The notes under the pieces: generated by a model
The model's database searches: none
Told to the model about the DNA's origin: nothing
What the model saw: only the letters and a program-made list of their open reading frames with translations
Program-made: the position numbers and the translations under genes
Part shown: positions 1-8,482 of the stretch, one piece after another
How the letters are laid out: each line of letters opens with the position of its first letter
How positions within the stretch are numbered: the stretch's first letter is position 1
Assembly: GCF_000194625.1 (NCBI RefSeq)
Contig: NC_015320.1
Coordinates: 310,001-374,000, forward strand
DNA: 64,000 nucleotides
Source of the DNA: Archaeoglobus veneficus SNP6
GTDB lineage: Archaea > Halobacteriota > Archaeoglobi > Archaeoglobales > Archaeoglobaceae
Reading direction: 5' to 3'

Positions 1-20
1 ATCTGGCCTTTTCCGCTCAT
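1..20 (-). CDS. start of a gene running off the left edge, probably GatA
   Basis: On the minus strand an ATG at 18-20 overlaps the gatC stop in an ATGA arrangement and opens a frame reading M-S-G-K-G-Q before the window ends. Position directly downstream of gatC suggests GatA, the amidase subunit of the Glu-tRNA(Gln)/Asp-tRNA(Asn) amidotransferase. Only six residues are visible, so this is inference from context; no GatA motif can be seen. Confidence 0.4.
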
Positions 21-298
21 TCGACCACCCTCGGGCCCTTGAAGTAACCGTCTTCAATGTGCTTTGCGTTCTTCAATGCCTCCTCTCTCGAGAGACACGG
101 CTTTGGAACGTCATCTCTGAATACGTTACTTATGGGGAGCACGTGAAAAGTCGGTTCAACGTCTTCGGTAACCTCATCGAGGATATTGAAGTACTCGAGA
201 ATGCTCTGAAATTCTTTTCTGAAATTTTCAACCTCTTCGGGTTTAATCTCTATTTTTGCAAGACCTGCAATCTTGTAAACGTCCTCTTCAGTAATCAT
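17..298 (-). CDS. gatC: Asp/Glu-tRNA amidotransferase subunit C
   Basis: This 93-residue protein starts MITEEDVYKIAGLAKIEI and ends with the DG-FK-P-R motif usual for GatC (EDGYFKGPRVVE). GatC stabilises the GatA amidase against GatB in the complex that converts mischarged Glu-tRNA(Gln) and/or Asp-tRNA(Asn) to the correct amidated form. The frame extends about 80 codons further upstream, but the ATG at 298 is chosen because the GatC domain begins there and a TATA-like element lies about 25 nt upstream, which suggests a leaderless transcript. Its stop overlaps the next ATG at 20, as expected for gatCA. Identification is confident from length and motif. Confidence 0.9.
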   Translation of the reverse strand: MITEEDVYKIAGLAKIEIKPEEVENFRKEFQSILEYFNILDEVTEDVEPTFHVLPISNVFRDDVPKPCLSREEALKNAKHIEDGYFKGPRVVE

Positions 299-317
299 GG
301 TTTGAACTTTGAGTGAT

Positions 318-331
318 TGAATAAAAAGCTT
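318..331 (-). promoter_or_regulatory. TATA box for gatC
   Basis: The minus strand reads AGCTTTTTATTCAATC here, with its centre about 25 nt upstream of the gatC ATG. This is the usual TATA-to-start distance for leaderless archaeal mRNAs. Inferred from sequence only. Confidence 0.45.
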
Positions 332-359
332 GGCGTAAGGTTTATCTTCGCCGCGACCA

Positions 360-611
360 ATGAAAACACAGATGTCGTGCATATTCTGCAAGTACTTCGC
401 GAGCTGCGGTGGTATGGCAGAGATCTGCGGGCACTTCGAGCTCAAAGACAGTCCAAAGCAAAACAGGCCAAATAGAAAGCTCAAAGACATCGTTGAGAAA
501 TCGATGACCATAAGCGAAGCTGCAGCAAAACTCAACATGACCGTGACTGAATTTCTCGAAATGCTTGGTGAAATGGAGAGGCAAGGGAAGATAAAAATCG
601 AGCTGAAGTAG
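360..611 (+). CDS. small Cys-rich N-terminal protein, unknown function
   Basis: This 83-residue protein is not recognised as a named family. Its N-terminus carries C-x2-C-x5-C-x6-C-x-H (Cys7, 10, 16, 23, His25), which could bind zinc or an Fe-S cluster. After a basic linker, residues 48-80 (MTISEAAAKLNMTVTEFLEM) look like a short helix-turn-helix unit. It is divergent from gatC. Start may be ATG 360 or ATG 372, the latter immediately before the first cysteine. A nucleic-acid-binding role is possible from the layout but is inference. Confidence 0.55.
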   Translation: MKTQMSCIFCKYFASCGGMAEICGHFELKDSPKQNRPNRKLKDIVEKSMTISEAAAKLNMTVTEFLEMLGEMERQGKIKIELK

Positions 612-616
612 AGAAG

Positions 617-925
617 TCAAACAAGTTCAAAGTGCACGACCGTTACGAACTCATCATCCCTCAAGCTCCCGTATATTCTCTTTAGGGCTTTTATCAGCTC
701 TTCGACGCTGTCAAACCCATCCTTTATCGCATCTTCGTCCGTAAGCTCTCTAACCCTCTTGATTACGGCCTTGACGACCCTCGCCCTTGCAAAGGGCTCA
801 TTGTTTGCAGTAAGATAAACTACTTTTCCAACAGGGTAACTCTTGATGCCCTTCCTCACTGTGGTTCTCTTCTTTCCTTCAAGTATCAGGGGCACATACT
901 CTTTATCAAAGTTTATCGCCGTCAT
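617..925 (-). CDS. ASCH domain protein
   Basis: This 102-residue protein fits the ASCH (ASC-1 homology) fold. It opens with INFDKEYVPLILEGKKRTTVRKG, including the G-K-K-x-T-x-R pattern of the family, and ends in a beta strand FVTVVHFELV. ASCH domains are beta-barrels related to PUA and are thought to bind RNA. The gene overlaps the 3' end of tmcA by 20 nt and is on the same strand, so it is probably cotranscribed with it. A role in RNA metabolism is an inference from fold and neighbour; the exact substrate is unknown. Confidence 0.75.
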   Translation of the reverse strand: MTAINFDKEYVPLILEGKKRTTVRKGIKSYPVGKVVYLTANNEPFARARVVKAVIKRVRELTDEDAIKDGFDSVEELIKALKRIYGSLRDDEFVTVVHFELV

Positions 926-3215
926 CGTACCATCTCCAGACTTTTTGAAGGGCCTTTAAAAGGAGCTTGAATGGCCTGACTTCCCCTCCCGATTCAATCT
1001 CCCACCAGGGCTTGAGCTGGAGGCACTTGGCAATTAAAACCCGCTCTTCCTCTTCGTTTAACTCCGGCCTGTCGGTTCTTGAATAGCAGTACCTTACGAG
1101 AGGTCTTGCAACGTCCGAAACGTACTCGTAGAGACTTATGCCGTGGAAGTACTTTTTAAGCCTTCTCCTGTCCACCTCGCCAATGTCTGGTCTGGGCACT
1201 TTTGCGTCCTTCTGCAGGCTGTGAAGCAGGTGTATGGCCGTTTCGACTTCAAGGTCTGCAAGCTCATCGTTCAGCCACTCCAGAAGCCTCTTTACGAATT
1301 CGGAGTTCAGCTTCTCTACGACGCTCTGAATGTGCATCTTGAGGGCCTTAAGCACAATAACAGTGTGTTCTCCCGACACCTCGTTCCTCTGGGGGGTTAT
1401 GTGGATAGGGGAGAAGTCGTTTTTCAGCCAGAACCGCAGCAGTTCGGGCGAGACACCAAAGCCCGAGCCAATCCAGTCGAGCTCGTTCCCCGAAGCCCAG
1501 TCGATGAGCCTCTGCAATCCAAAGCTGCCTATACCCATCTTCATAACCGACGGATGCGTTGCAATCCTGACAATTCTCACACCCATTAGCTCCGGGAAAT
1601 CGTAGTCCCAGTAGTGCTTCAGCACGAGGTCGGGGATGATCTGCCCCCTCGGTTTGTATCCGTCTGCCATCTTCTTCATCAGTTCCTCGCCTATCCCTCC
1701 TTCAATTGCTATGTGAATCGAACAGACGGTTTTGCCGTTAACGGCAACGCGGAATGGAAAGTGGTTCGGCATGTCTGCAAGTATTACAACGTCTGATGGC
1801 CTGTTCCTGTAGTGTGCGAGTACGTATATCCCAAAGAACTCTCTTAACAGTTTCTCGTCGTTGAACATCTCGTCCTTGTCTATCGCCTCGAACGTGAGCC
1901 TGCCACGCTTTATCGCCTCTAAATCGTCTTCGTCAAGTTCTGCTGGCTGGGCGTCAAGCAGAAGGACGTCGTAGAGCCACGCCTCGATTGGGTCGCCTTT
2001 TCCGTAGCGTATGGGCTCTTCGAGGTGAATCTTTTCAATCTCAACATCTTCATCCATCTCAAGCCTCTTGAGGAACCTTATGCTGAATCCCCTTCCAGCC
2101 CCTTCGTAGCCGTGGATGGTGGTGGAGAAGACTATGTACCTCGCTCCCTCAGTGATCTGCCAGAGAACGGGTACGTCGATGCCAGCAGCCTCGTCGACTA
2201 TTATTATGTCCGCATAGTCCTTCTCAATCATCGCCCTTCTGGGCACGACGTACTCCACTCTTGCGAACTTGCTGTTGATTACCGTAATCAGCCCGTTGCT
2301 CTCCTTGACCTTGTAGTTCTTCATACCCTGTCTTACGAGGGCCTTTTTCAAGAATCTAAAGTAGGTCTGAACAGCCTGAGGAGTTGGAGCCACGACCATT
2401 ATCCTTACCGGCCTCTTCAGTACGCGGTGCATCCTCGAGATCAGATATGGGGTTACGATGCCAAGAACTGCAGTCTTACCTCTTCCTCTGTCTGCTGTGA
2501 TCACAACGGCTTTTCTCTCCTTCTCCCTGTCGAAGAACGTCTCGAAGAGCTGGAGGACTCTAACCTGGTCCTGTGTCGCACACAGCTTGTAGAGCTTGCG
2601 TTTTATCTCCTTCTCTCCAGAGGGGATTTGAATTTCCTCTCTGCTCTGCTCCTCACCGCTGTACTCGTAACGCTTTATGAACTTCCTCTTGTCTGCATTG
2701 AAGACTATGATCCCCTCTGCTTCGAGAGTTCTCCTTATGAAACGGCGGTAAAATCTTGGAGTGATATCGTCTACGGTGTAGGGCTCGCTGATGAGCTCTT
2801 CGTGCCACTTACCAACAAGATTATTCCACCTTTCGGGATGTGGGCCAATGGCGATGATTATGCCGCCTTCGGCAATTGTCTCGACTATTATACCGAGATC
2901 GTTGGGATGAAAGCCTTCGGTCAAATCAAGGAGTAAAGCCGAATGTGTTTCGCCGAGTATGGAGGGCGACTCGCGGTAGTGGACGAACTTGCCATCAAAA
3001 TACTCCTTCGCCATCTCGATAAACTTATTTCTTCCAACAACGAGCAGCTTCCTGTCGCCGGCAACCTCCTTATAGCTTCGGAAGACTTTTCTGGCGAGTT
3101 TGAAGATGCGCCCCTCTAACCCGGAGCAGCAGAGCATTACCATAAAACGGTGCCTGTTCTGAATCGCAATGCTGGCCGCATTTTGCACTTCAGCAAGCAG
3201 AGCTTTTACGGTCAT
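906..3215 (-). CDS. tmcA: tRNA(Met) cytidine acetyltransferase TmcA
   Basis: This is a large RNA acetyltransferase of the TmcA/Kre33/NAT10 family. It has an N-terminal DUF1726-like region, a helicase-like ATPase core with a P-loop (ADRGRGKTAVLG, about residue 240) and a DEAA Walker B (IIVDEAAGID, about residue 340), then a GNAT acetyltransferase domain (VRIVRIATHPSVMKMGIGS) and a C-terminal tRNA-binding tail. It makes N4-acetylcytidine using ATP and acetyl-CoA. ATG 3215 is chosen because upstream codons form a hydrophobic AT-rich stretch with no homology; GTG 3227 is an alternative. A TTTTTAAAA element lies about 45-50 nt upstream. Length (769 aa) suits archaeal TmcA. Confidence 0.9.
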   Translation of the reverse strand: MTVKALLAEVQNAASIAIQNRHRFMVMLCCSGLEGRIFKLARKVFRSYKEVAGDRKLLVVGRNKFIEMAKEYFDGKFVHYRESPSILGETHSALLLDLTEGFHPNDLGIIVETIAEGGIIIAIGPHPERWNNLVGKWHEELISEPYTVDDITPRFYRRFIRRTLEAEGIIVFNADKRKFIKRYEYSGEEQSREEIQIPSGEKEIKRKLYKLCATQDQVRVLQLFETFFDREKERKAVVITADRGRGKTAVLGIVTPYLISRMHRVLKRPVRIMVVAPTPQAVQTYFRFLKKALVRQGMKNYKVKESNGLITVINSKFARVEYVVPRRAMIEKDYADIIIVDEAAGIDVPVLWQITEGARYIVFSTTIHGYEGAGRGFSIRFLKRLEMDEDVEIEKIHLEEPIRYGKGDPIEAWLYDVLLLDAQPAELDEDDLEAIKRGRLTFEAIDKDEMFNDEKLLREFFGIYVLAHYRNRPSDVVILADMPNHFPFRVAVNGKTVCSIHIAIEGGIGEELMKKMADGYKPRGQIIPDLVLKHYWDYDFPELMGVRIVRIATHPSVMKMGIGSFGLQRLIDWASGNELDWIGSGFGVSPELLRFWLKNDFSPIHITPQRNEVSGEHTVIVLKALKMHIQSVVEKLNSEFVKRLLEWLNDELADLEVETAIHLLHSLQKDAKVPRPDIGEVDRRRLKKYFHGISLYEYVSDVARPLVRYCYSRTDRPELNEEEERVLIAKCLQLKPWWEIESGGEVRPFKLLLKALQKVWRWYDDGDKL

Positions 3216-3332
3216 CCAACAGAACACGGGCCAGATGAAAATAAAAACGTTTGCTCCTATTTTAAAAATATTGTAAATCGGTAATATATTAACTAACCAA
3301 ATAAAAAGGTAGAAAAATTCCCTGAGCATAGT

Positions 3333-4020
3333 ATGTATGTGTCCTCTGAAATTCCTATTCCTACCCCCTCAGCCCGTTTCAGACCCTTCAACCCTGCTTT
3401 AGCCGTCCTGAGTTATGTGCTGCCCGCCATCATCTACGTTCTCCTGTTTGGAATTGCATGCGTTTTGGTAGGATACGTTAAGAGAAAAAGGAGGTACGGA
3501 AAAATTCTGCTCGCGCTTGGACTGCTCATTGCGCTGTCTTCAGCAACTCATCTCTCCTATTTTGTAGTGGAGAACAGAAGAGCGATCCTGCTTCAGAGAG
3601 AATATCCATCCATAGCATCCCTTATCTTCGAAGACATGAGGAAAAATCGCGAACACCGCAGGCTACTATATCAAAACCTACGAACCTCTGGGCGAGAAGG
3701 AGATTCAACTACTGAGGAGCTATGGAGTGAGGGTGCTGTACAGAACCGAAGAACCGACGATATACCTCGGGCTGATAGAAGAGGCTGAAGTTGAGAATGT
3801 AAGGAACCTGCACCTCGTTAAGGACGTTTACAAACCCCCCTCGTCAAGTGACTGGTTGCTGACGACTACCTTTAAAAATTCGTGCAAGCCGCAAAATGTG
3901 CGGACAGTGGAACGGGGAGAGCCAACCGTGTTTTACTGCCCATCGCATGCTGCCGGGATGACACAACTTTTAAATATCGTCTATCTCTCTGCCAAGCTAT
4001 GGGTGAATTCAAGCACATAG
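3333..4020 (+). pseudogene. frameshifted gene for a membrane-anchored protein, unknown function
   Basis: The first frame (from ATG 3333) encodes two hydrophobic segments (about residues 22-50 and 56-75), then IFEDMRKNREHR. The +1-related frame takes over from about 3643 (IANTAGYYIKTYEPLGEKEI, then VRVLYRTEEPTIYLGLIEEA). Removing one A from the A5 run at 3642-3646 joins them into one protein. The second part looks like a soluble substrate-binding or sensor-like alpha/beta domain, but I do not recognise the family. The joined frame stops at 4018-4020, inside rps13, so the natural end may lie earlier, perhaps near the C6 run at 3835-3840. This is either a decayed gene, a recoded gene or a sequence error. 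Confidence 0.5.
3968..3976 (+). promoter_or_regulatory. TATA box for the rps13 operon
   Basis: TTTTAAATA lies about 27 nt before the rps13 ATG, so the message probably starts at or next to the start codon. A second TATA-like element, TTTAAAAATT at 3871-3880, lies farther upstream and could give a longer leader that contains a 21-codon open frame starting at 3896. Confidence 0.5.
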
Positions 4021-4442
4021 TCAGGATTGCCGACACCGACCTCGACGGAAGCAAGAGTGTCATGTTCGCTCTCACCGGAATAAAGGGTATAGGATTGAGG
4101 ATGGCAAAATCAATAGTAAGCGCTCTCGGCATCGACGGCAGGCAGAAGCTCGGAGAGATGGACGACGAGACAATAGAGAAACTCAGGAAGTTTGTTGAGG
4201 AGGACATCGAATCTCTGCCATCCTGGCTTCTTAACAGGAGAAAAGACCCGCACACAGGCAAAGATCTACACCTTCTGAGCAAGGATGTTGACTTTGCGAA
4301 GATGGTTGACATCGAAACGATGATAAGAATGAAGTGCTACCGCGGAATCAGGCACGCGAGGGGCAAGAAGGTCAGAGGTCAGAGAACTCGCTCTACCGGC
4401 AGAAGTGGTAGAACTGTCGGTGTCATAAGAAGGAAGAAGTAA
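3999..4442 (+). CDS. rps13: 30S ribosomal protein S13
   Basis: This 147-residue protein begins MGEFKHIVRIADTDLDGSK and has the S13 helix-two-turn-helix region (GIKGIGLRMAKSI) and the basic C-terminal tail with RHARGKKVRGQRTRSTGR. S13 sits at the head of the small subunit and contacts the P-site tRNA. The internal ATG at 3999 is chosen over a longer frame because archaeal S13 starts here and a TATA box is 27 nt upstream. It heads the standard archaeal order S13-S4-S11-RpoD. Confidence 0.96.
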   Translation: MGEFKHIVRIADTDLDGSKSVMFALTGIKGIGLRMAKSIVSALGIDGRQKLGEMDDETIEKLRKFVEEDIESLPSWLLNRRKDPHTGKDLHLLSKDVDFAKMVDIETMIRMKCYRGIRHARGKKVRGQRTRSTGRSGRTVGVIRRKK

Positions 4443-4457
4443 CATCAAGGTGATGAT

Positions 4458-4997
4458 ATGGGCGACCCGAAGAAGCACAGGAAAAAGTACGTAACTCCCA
4501 CACGCCCGTGGGACAAAGTAAGGCTTGAGAAAGAGGCTCAAATAGTAATTAAGTATGGATTGAGGAACAAGAGGGAGCTCTGGAGGTTCCAGAACATTTT
4601 GAGGAAGTACAGGAGAGTAGCGAGAGACCTCCTCGCCAAGGTAGACATGCCGGGCAGGGAGGGTGAGTACGCTAAGGCCAAGGCTCAGATGGTCATAAAG
4701 AAGCTCATCAGGATGGGTGTGCTCAGTGAAGGTGCAACACTCGACGACATCCTCAACCTGAGCGTCGAGGATTTCCTCGAAAGAAGGCTACAGACCATGG
4801 TTTACAGACAGGGACTTGCAAACACAATAAAGCAGGCGAGACAGCTCATAGTGCATGGCCATATAGCTGTTGACGGAAGGCGCGTAACCGCTCCGGGCTA
4901 CATAGTGGAAAAGGACGAGGAGAGCAGAATAACCTACTACCGCAATTCACCCTTCGCCAAGCGTGAGCTTGTGGCCAAGGCTGAAGCTGAGGCTTAA
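4458..4997 (+). CDS. rps4: 30S ribosomal protein S4
   Basis: This 179-residue protein contains the S4 RNA-binding domain ([20 protein letters not shown], then [17 protein letters not shown]). S4 nucleates assembly of the small subunit body. It starts [20 protein letters not shown] as in archaeal S4, with a GGTGATGAT Shine-Dalgarno region directly before the ATG. It lies 15 nt after rps13 in the same operon. Confidence 0.96.
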   Translation: MGDPKKHRKKYVTPTRPWDKVRLEKEAQIVIKYGLRNKRELWRFQNILRKYRRVARDLLAKVDMPGREGEYAKAKAQMVIKKLIRMGVLSEGATLDDILNLSVEDFLERRLQTMVYRQGLANTIKQARQLIVHGHIAVDGRRVTAPGYIVEKDEESRITYYRNSPFAKRELVAKAEAEA

Positions 4998-5016
4998 GGT
5001 TAAGGAGGTGTACTGA

Positions 5017-5421
5017 ATGGCTGAAAAGAAGAAGGGCAAGGGTAGATGGGGCATAGCCCATATATTTTCGTCATATAATAACACGATAATCACGATAACC
5101 GATATTACCGGCAGCGAGACCATTGCGAGGATAAGCGGTGGAATGATCGTTAAAGCAGACAGGGACGAGGGCAACCCCTATACCGCCATGCAGGCAGCTC
5201 TGAGGGTTGCCGAGATGGCAAAGGAGAAGGGAATTGAAGGAGTTCACATAAAGGTGAGGGCTCCGGGTGGAAACAAGCACACAACTCCTGGCCCGGGTGC
5301 TCAGGCTGCCATCAGGGCTCTCGCAAGAGCTGGCCTGAAAATTGGAAGGATTGAGGACGTTACGCCAATTCCGCACGACGGCACACGCCCGCCAGGCGGG
5401 AAGAGGGGTAGAAGGGTCTAA
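5017..5421 (+). CDS. rps11: 30S ribosomal protein S11
   Basis: This 134-residue protein has the S11 core ([20 protein letters not shown]) and the conserved C-terminal signature [19 protein letters not shown]11 lies in the platform of the small subunit. The Shine-Dalgarno GGAGGTG is 6-7 nt before the ATG. It is followed within 11 nt by rpoD. Confidence 0.96.
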   Translation: MAEKKKGKGRWGIAHIFSSYNNTIITITDITGSETIARISGGMIVKADRDEGNPYTAMQAALRVAEMAKEKGIEGVHIKVRAPGGNKHTTPGPGAQAAIRALARAGLKIGRIEDVTPIPHDGTRPPGGKRGRRV

Positions 5422-5432
5422 ACGGTGTGGCC

Positions 5433-6218
5433 ATGAGGCTCGAGTTTGTGGAAGATAGTGAATTTAGAGCTGTGTTTATCCTCCGTGATGCTCCCATAGC
5501 CTTTGCCAATTCTTTCAGGCGGGCGATGAAGAGCCTCGTGCCTACAATGGCAGTTGATTACGTGGATGTCTACCTCAACACGTCCTATCTCTACGACGAA
5601 ATACTTGCTCACAGGATAGGTCTGATTCCCCTGAAGACGAACCTTGAAAAGTTTAACATGCCAGACGAGTGTTCCTGCGGCGGAGAGGGCTGCCCGAACT
5701 GTCAGGTATCTCTCAGGTTGAATGTGGAGGGGCCAAAACTCGTTTACTCTGGGGATTTTGTTTCTGACGATCCTGAAACTGTCCCCGTCTACGACAACAT
5801 TCCTGTGGTGGAGCTATACAAGGGCCAGCAGCTCATGATTGAAGCGGTGGCAAGGCTCGGAACGGGCAAGGAGCACTCGAAGTACCAGCCCGTTTCGATA
5901 TGTGCCTACAAGGTAATTCCACGCATTGAGATATCCGGCGAGTGCAACGGATGCGGGGATTGTGTTAATGCATGCTCCAGAAACGTTCTCGAGGCAAAGG
6001 ACGGAAAAATAGAGGTTAAGAACATCCTGTCCTGCTCTATGTGCATGGAATGCGTGAATGTCTGTACCGAGGAAGCGATAAAGGTGGAGGACACCAACGA
6101 CTTCCTGTTCACAGTTGAAGGTGTCGGTTCTCTGCCTGTCAGAACCGTCATGCGAAAGGCCCTCGAAATTCTCAAGAAGAAGGCGGAGGAAATGAACAGC
6201 ATCCTCGCTCTCGGCTGA
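5433..6218 (+). CDS. rpo3: DNA-directed RNA polymerase subunit D, with ferredoxin-like domain
   Basis: This is the archaeal alpha/Rpb3-like assembly subunit, also called RpoD. The N-terminal dimerisation part (RRAMKSLVPTMAVDYVDVYL) is followed by an inserted ferredoxin-like domain at about residues 165-220 with eight cysteines: C-x2-C-x2-C-x3-C (CNGCGDCVNAC) and C-x2-C-x2-C-x3-C (CSMCMECVNVC), room for two 4Fe-4S clusters. The C-terminal helix (RKALEILKKKAEEMN) completes the fold. There is also a CxC-GG-GCPNC metal site near residue 75. Start ATG 5433 is preferred because GGTGTGG precedes it; GTG 5427 is in frame. Confidence 0.93.
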   Translation: MRLEFVEDSEFRAVFILRDAPIAFANSFRRAMKSLVPTMAVDYVDVYLNTSYLYDEILAHRIGLIPLKTNLEKFNMPDECSCGGEGCPNCQVSLRLNVEGPKLVYSGDFVSDDPETVPVYDNIPVVELYKGQQLMIEAVARLGTGKEHSKYQPVSICAYKVIPRIEISGECNGCGDCVNACSRNVLEAKDGKIEVKNILSCSMCMECVNVCTEEAIKVEDTNDFLFTVEGVGSLPVRTVMRKALEILKKKAEEMNSILALG

Positions 6219-6221
6219 AAG

Positions 6222-7397
6222 CTAAGAGAAGAAAGAAGAGAGCGAGCTCTGAAAAACTTTCAGCTTTGAAATCCATAAGTTTTTATCTGTTTTTATTCTT
6301 GAACTTGCTTTTTCAAGAGCTTTACCAAAGGTGTCGAACACCTCTGGCCTTTGCCTCAGCGCTCTCCTTACTCCCTCCTCTACGACCCATACTCCCAGAG
6401 GGGCGTAGTAGTCGGGTGTTATTTCCCGTATAACTGTAATCCTCGCCTGCCTTCTCGCCCTCCTAAGATATTCGAGGGCTGGCAGGCGGGCTGCATAGTA
6501 ACCGCCAGAAAGTTCCGAGTACTCGCTTTTCCTGCCTATACCTTCAGAATCGTAGCCAATCCACGTTGAGTCCGGGCTCCAGAAGCTCTTCCTCAGCCAT
6601 ATCTCCACGAGCTGGAACGAGTAGTTTCCGGGAGATAAAATGACTTCAAAGTGATTTCCGAAGTGTTCGTAGCTGAAGAGCATGCATTCGCCGATGGAAT
6701 CAAAATCTGCAATCTCCTTCTTTATCTCCTCGCCAAGGATGTCGTGAACAGCGGTAATGCTCCACCTCGTCGGCACGAGCTTTCTGTTGCTTTTCTCTCC
6801 CAGCATTCCAACGGAAAAGACCTTCTGGATATAGTACGTGCTGAAGCCGGAGTCGAAAAGAGATTTCACCGCATCAACAGCCTTTGCGTCGTCGTAGTAC
6901 AGCTTTTCCACCTTCTGAGGTATCTTTGGATTTTCCGCAAGGCGGAAGCGTCCTATCTTTGCCGCAATGCCGATTGGCTGGGCTACGTCGTCGAATACCG
7001 GCCTTTTCACGATTTTCGTGATTTCTGCCTCCACATCAACGTGCCTCGTTGATGCAACGGCCTCCTGCAGTTCTATGGTATACCTGTCTGGGTTTGCTGC
7101 AGCGTCAACGTCGAGGGGCTTTATCCCCCTCGTTAGGGACATTCTGAGCCTTATGATGTCCTCAACGCTTCCGCTCCAGAGCCAGGGAGAATCGAGATAT
7201 TCGGGATTCTGCGTGGTGGAAATCAGGGGGCCGGCATAGACCTTTGGATAGCCGAACCTGCCGACGAACACGGATGGAGGCGTAGCACCCTCTAATTCGC
7301 CCTCACTCAGCCTGCCAACATACCTGAACTTAACGAGCAGGGGACACTTCGCCCTTCCGCACAGCAGCCTACCCTTGCATCTTGCACACAGAGACAC
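6222..7397 (-). CDS. nreA: DNA repair protein NreA
   Basis: This 391-residue protein matches the archaeal Nre family. It begins with a zinc-finger-like CARCKGRLLCGRAKC, continues with VFVGRFGYPKVYAGPL, and ends in QSSLSSFF, a good PCNA-interacting (PIP) motif of the form Q-x2-L-x2-F-F. Nre proteins act in archaeal DNA damage tolerance and bind PCNA. The start is GTG 7397, since the family N-terminal cysteines follow at once and no in-frame ATG precedes it. It is convergent with rpoD and separated from it by only 3 nt, so the usual L18e-L13-S9 genes after rpoD are missing here. Confidence 0.88.
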   Translation of the reverse strand: MSLCARCKGRLLCGRAKCPLLVKFRYVGRLSEGELEGATPPSVFVGRFGYPKVYAGPLISTTQNPEYLDSPWLWSGSVEDIIRLRMSLTRGIKPLDVDAAANPDRYTIELQEAVASTRHVDVEAEITKIVKRPVFDDVAQPIGIAAKIGRFRLAENPKIPQKVEKLYYDDAKAVDAVKSLFDSGFSTYYIQKVFSVGMLGEKSNRKLVPTRWSITAVHDILGEEIKKEIADFDSIGECMLFSYEHFGNHFEVILSPGNYSFQLVEIWLRKSFWSPDSTWIGYDSEGIGRKSEYSELSGGYYAARLPALEYLRRARRQARITVIREITPDYYAPLGVWVVEEGVRRALRQRPEVFDTFGKALEKASSRIKTDKNLWISKLKVFQSSLSSFFS

Positions 7398-7445
7398 TGC
7401 AGGAATTTATTCATCCCGTAGAAAACCGTTGCTGTCTGCATGTAT

Positions 7446-8384
7446 TCACATGCCGGTAACGGCCCTGAGCAGAACAAGAATGGTTATTGCGAGTATGTTG
7501 GCGACTATTCGCCCGAAAAGAGTGATTAAAGCGATTCTCACGCCAAGAGACTTCCCGAAGAGTGACGCTACGATGGGGAATGTGTTTCTCAGAATCTCTA
7601 CGAAGGTGTGAAGTATTGACGCAAAGAGCAGGGCCATAACAGCATCCGGCCCGCTTAGTGCTCCCTTTGCCACCATGGAGCCTGCAGTTGCGATGGCAGC
7701 AATCATACTCGGAATACCTGTGGCGATTATGAGAAGAGACGAGGCGGGCAGACCGAAACATGAGAAAAATGGTACGAAGGCGTTCATGAAGTCGAGGAGT
7801 CCCGCGTTGAAGGCAACCATGGTGAGAAAGATGGTTACGGTGAGCATCGTTGAAATTCTCGCGAATCTCTTCAGTACGTCCTTCAAGCAGTCCTTCGGAA
7901 CGGTCTGAAAGTCAACCGCTTCTGCACCATCCAGAGTCCGCTTCGCAAGCGCTATGCCAGCAAGGGCTATGGCAATGCGAGTGAGAAGTATTAAAGCAAT
8001 GTATAGCACTCCCCAAACCCCGAGCGCCGGAATTACTACCGGAGCGAGGAAGATTATGACAAGTCTGACTGAACGGGGAAACATACCAACGAGGGATGCG
8101 ATGATTACCTCTCTGTCATCTATCAACCCCTTCTCTCGCATCCTTGAAAGCATTGAGAATGCCGTGACGGGATGTATCAGAAACGCCGCTATGGCAACAC
8201 CGCTTTTCAGTCTTGCAGCCAGCATTATTCTGGAGATAGCATCAACGAGCCGCCTGAATTGGGGAATTGAATATATGAAGCTGGAAATGAGCAAACCAAA
8301 GAAAATGGCTGGAAGAATTATCCTGAGAAGTTTGCCTGTGTCAAGTGCTGCAGCGACGACAGCATCACTCGTGACTTCGAACAT
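7446..8384 (-). CDS. membrane protein of the nucleoside-recognition (Gate) family
   Basis: This 312-residue protein has about eight hydrophobic segments in two halves, each carrying a Gate-type pattern (AAFLIHPVTAFSMLSRMREKG in the first half; ASLLIIATGIPSMIAAIATAG in the second). Proteins of this type resemble nucleoside transporter and FeoB gate regions; their substrates are mostly unknown. ATG 8384 is chosen because TTTAAAA at 8406-8412 lies 25 nt upstream on the same strand, suggesting a leaderless start; ATG 8399 and 8450 are in frame. It is divergent from the DUF89 gene. Confidence 0.7.
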   Translation of the reverse strand: MFEVTSDAVVAAALDTGKLLRIILPAIFFGLLISSFIYSIPQFRRLVDAISRIMLAARLKSGVAIAAFLIHPVTAFSMLSRMREKGLIDDREVIIASLVGMFPRSVRLVIIFLAPVVIPALGVWGVLYIALILLTRIAIALAGIALAKRTLDGAEAVDFQTVPKDCLKDVLKRFARISTMLTVTIFLTMVAFNAGLLDFMNAFVPFFSCFGLPASSLLIIATGIPSMIAAIATAGSMVAKGALSGPDAVMALLFASILHTFVEILRNTFPIVASLFGKSLGVRIALITLFGRIVANILAITILVLLRAVTGM

Positions 8385-8405
8385 CGGGCAACGTTGCATC
8401 CGGGG

Positions 8406-8412
8406 TTTAAAA
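8406..8412 (-). promoter_or_regulatory. TATA box for the Gate-family membrane gene
   Basis: TTTTAAA on the minus strand is centred 25 nt from ATG 8384. This spacing decides between several in-frame starts. Confidence 0.5.
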
Positions 8413-8452
8413 GCTTGAATGTGGGATTTCAGCTTTGACATTATCAACAAAG

Positions 8453-8460
8453 TTTAATAA
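8453..8460 (+). promoter_or_regulatory. TATA-like element for the DUF89 gene
   Basis: TTTAATAA is centred 27 nt before ATG 8483, consistent with a leaderless message for the DUF89 phosphatase. Confidence 0.45.
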
Positions 8461-8482
8461 TCTCTCCCACCGACTGGGCTCA

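Noticed and set aside
2025-2936. Long open frame (303 codons) on the plus strand inside tmcA
   Set aside because: It lies wholly opposite the conserved tmcA coding sequence, has no family motif, and has no promoter or Shine-Dalgarno.
3877-3998. Possible tRNA or small RNA between the broken gene and rps13
   Set aside because: I could not form a cloverleaf or find a T-loop GTTCRA motif on either strand. A 21-codon frame is present but has no supporting signal.
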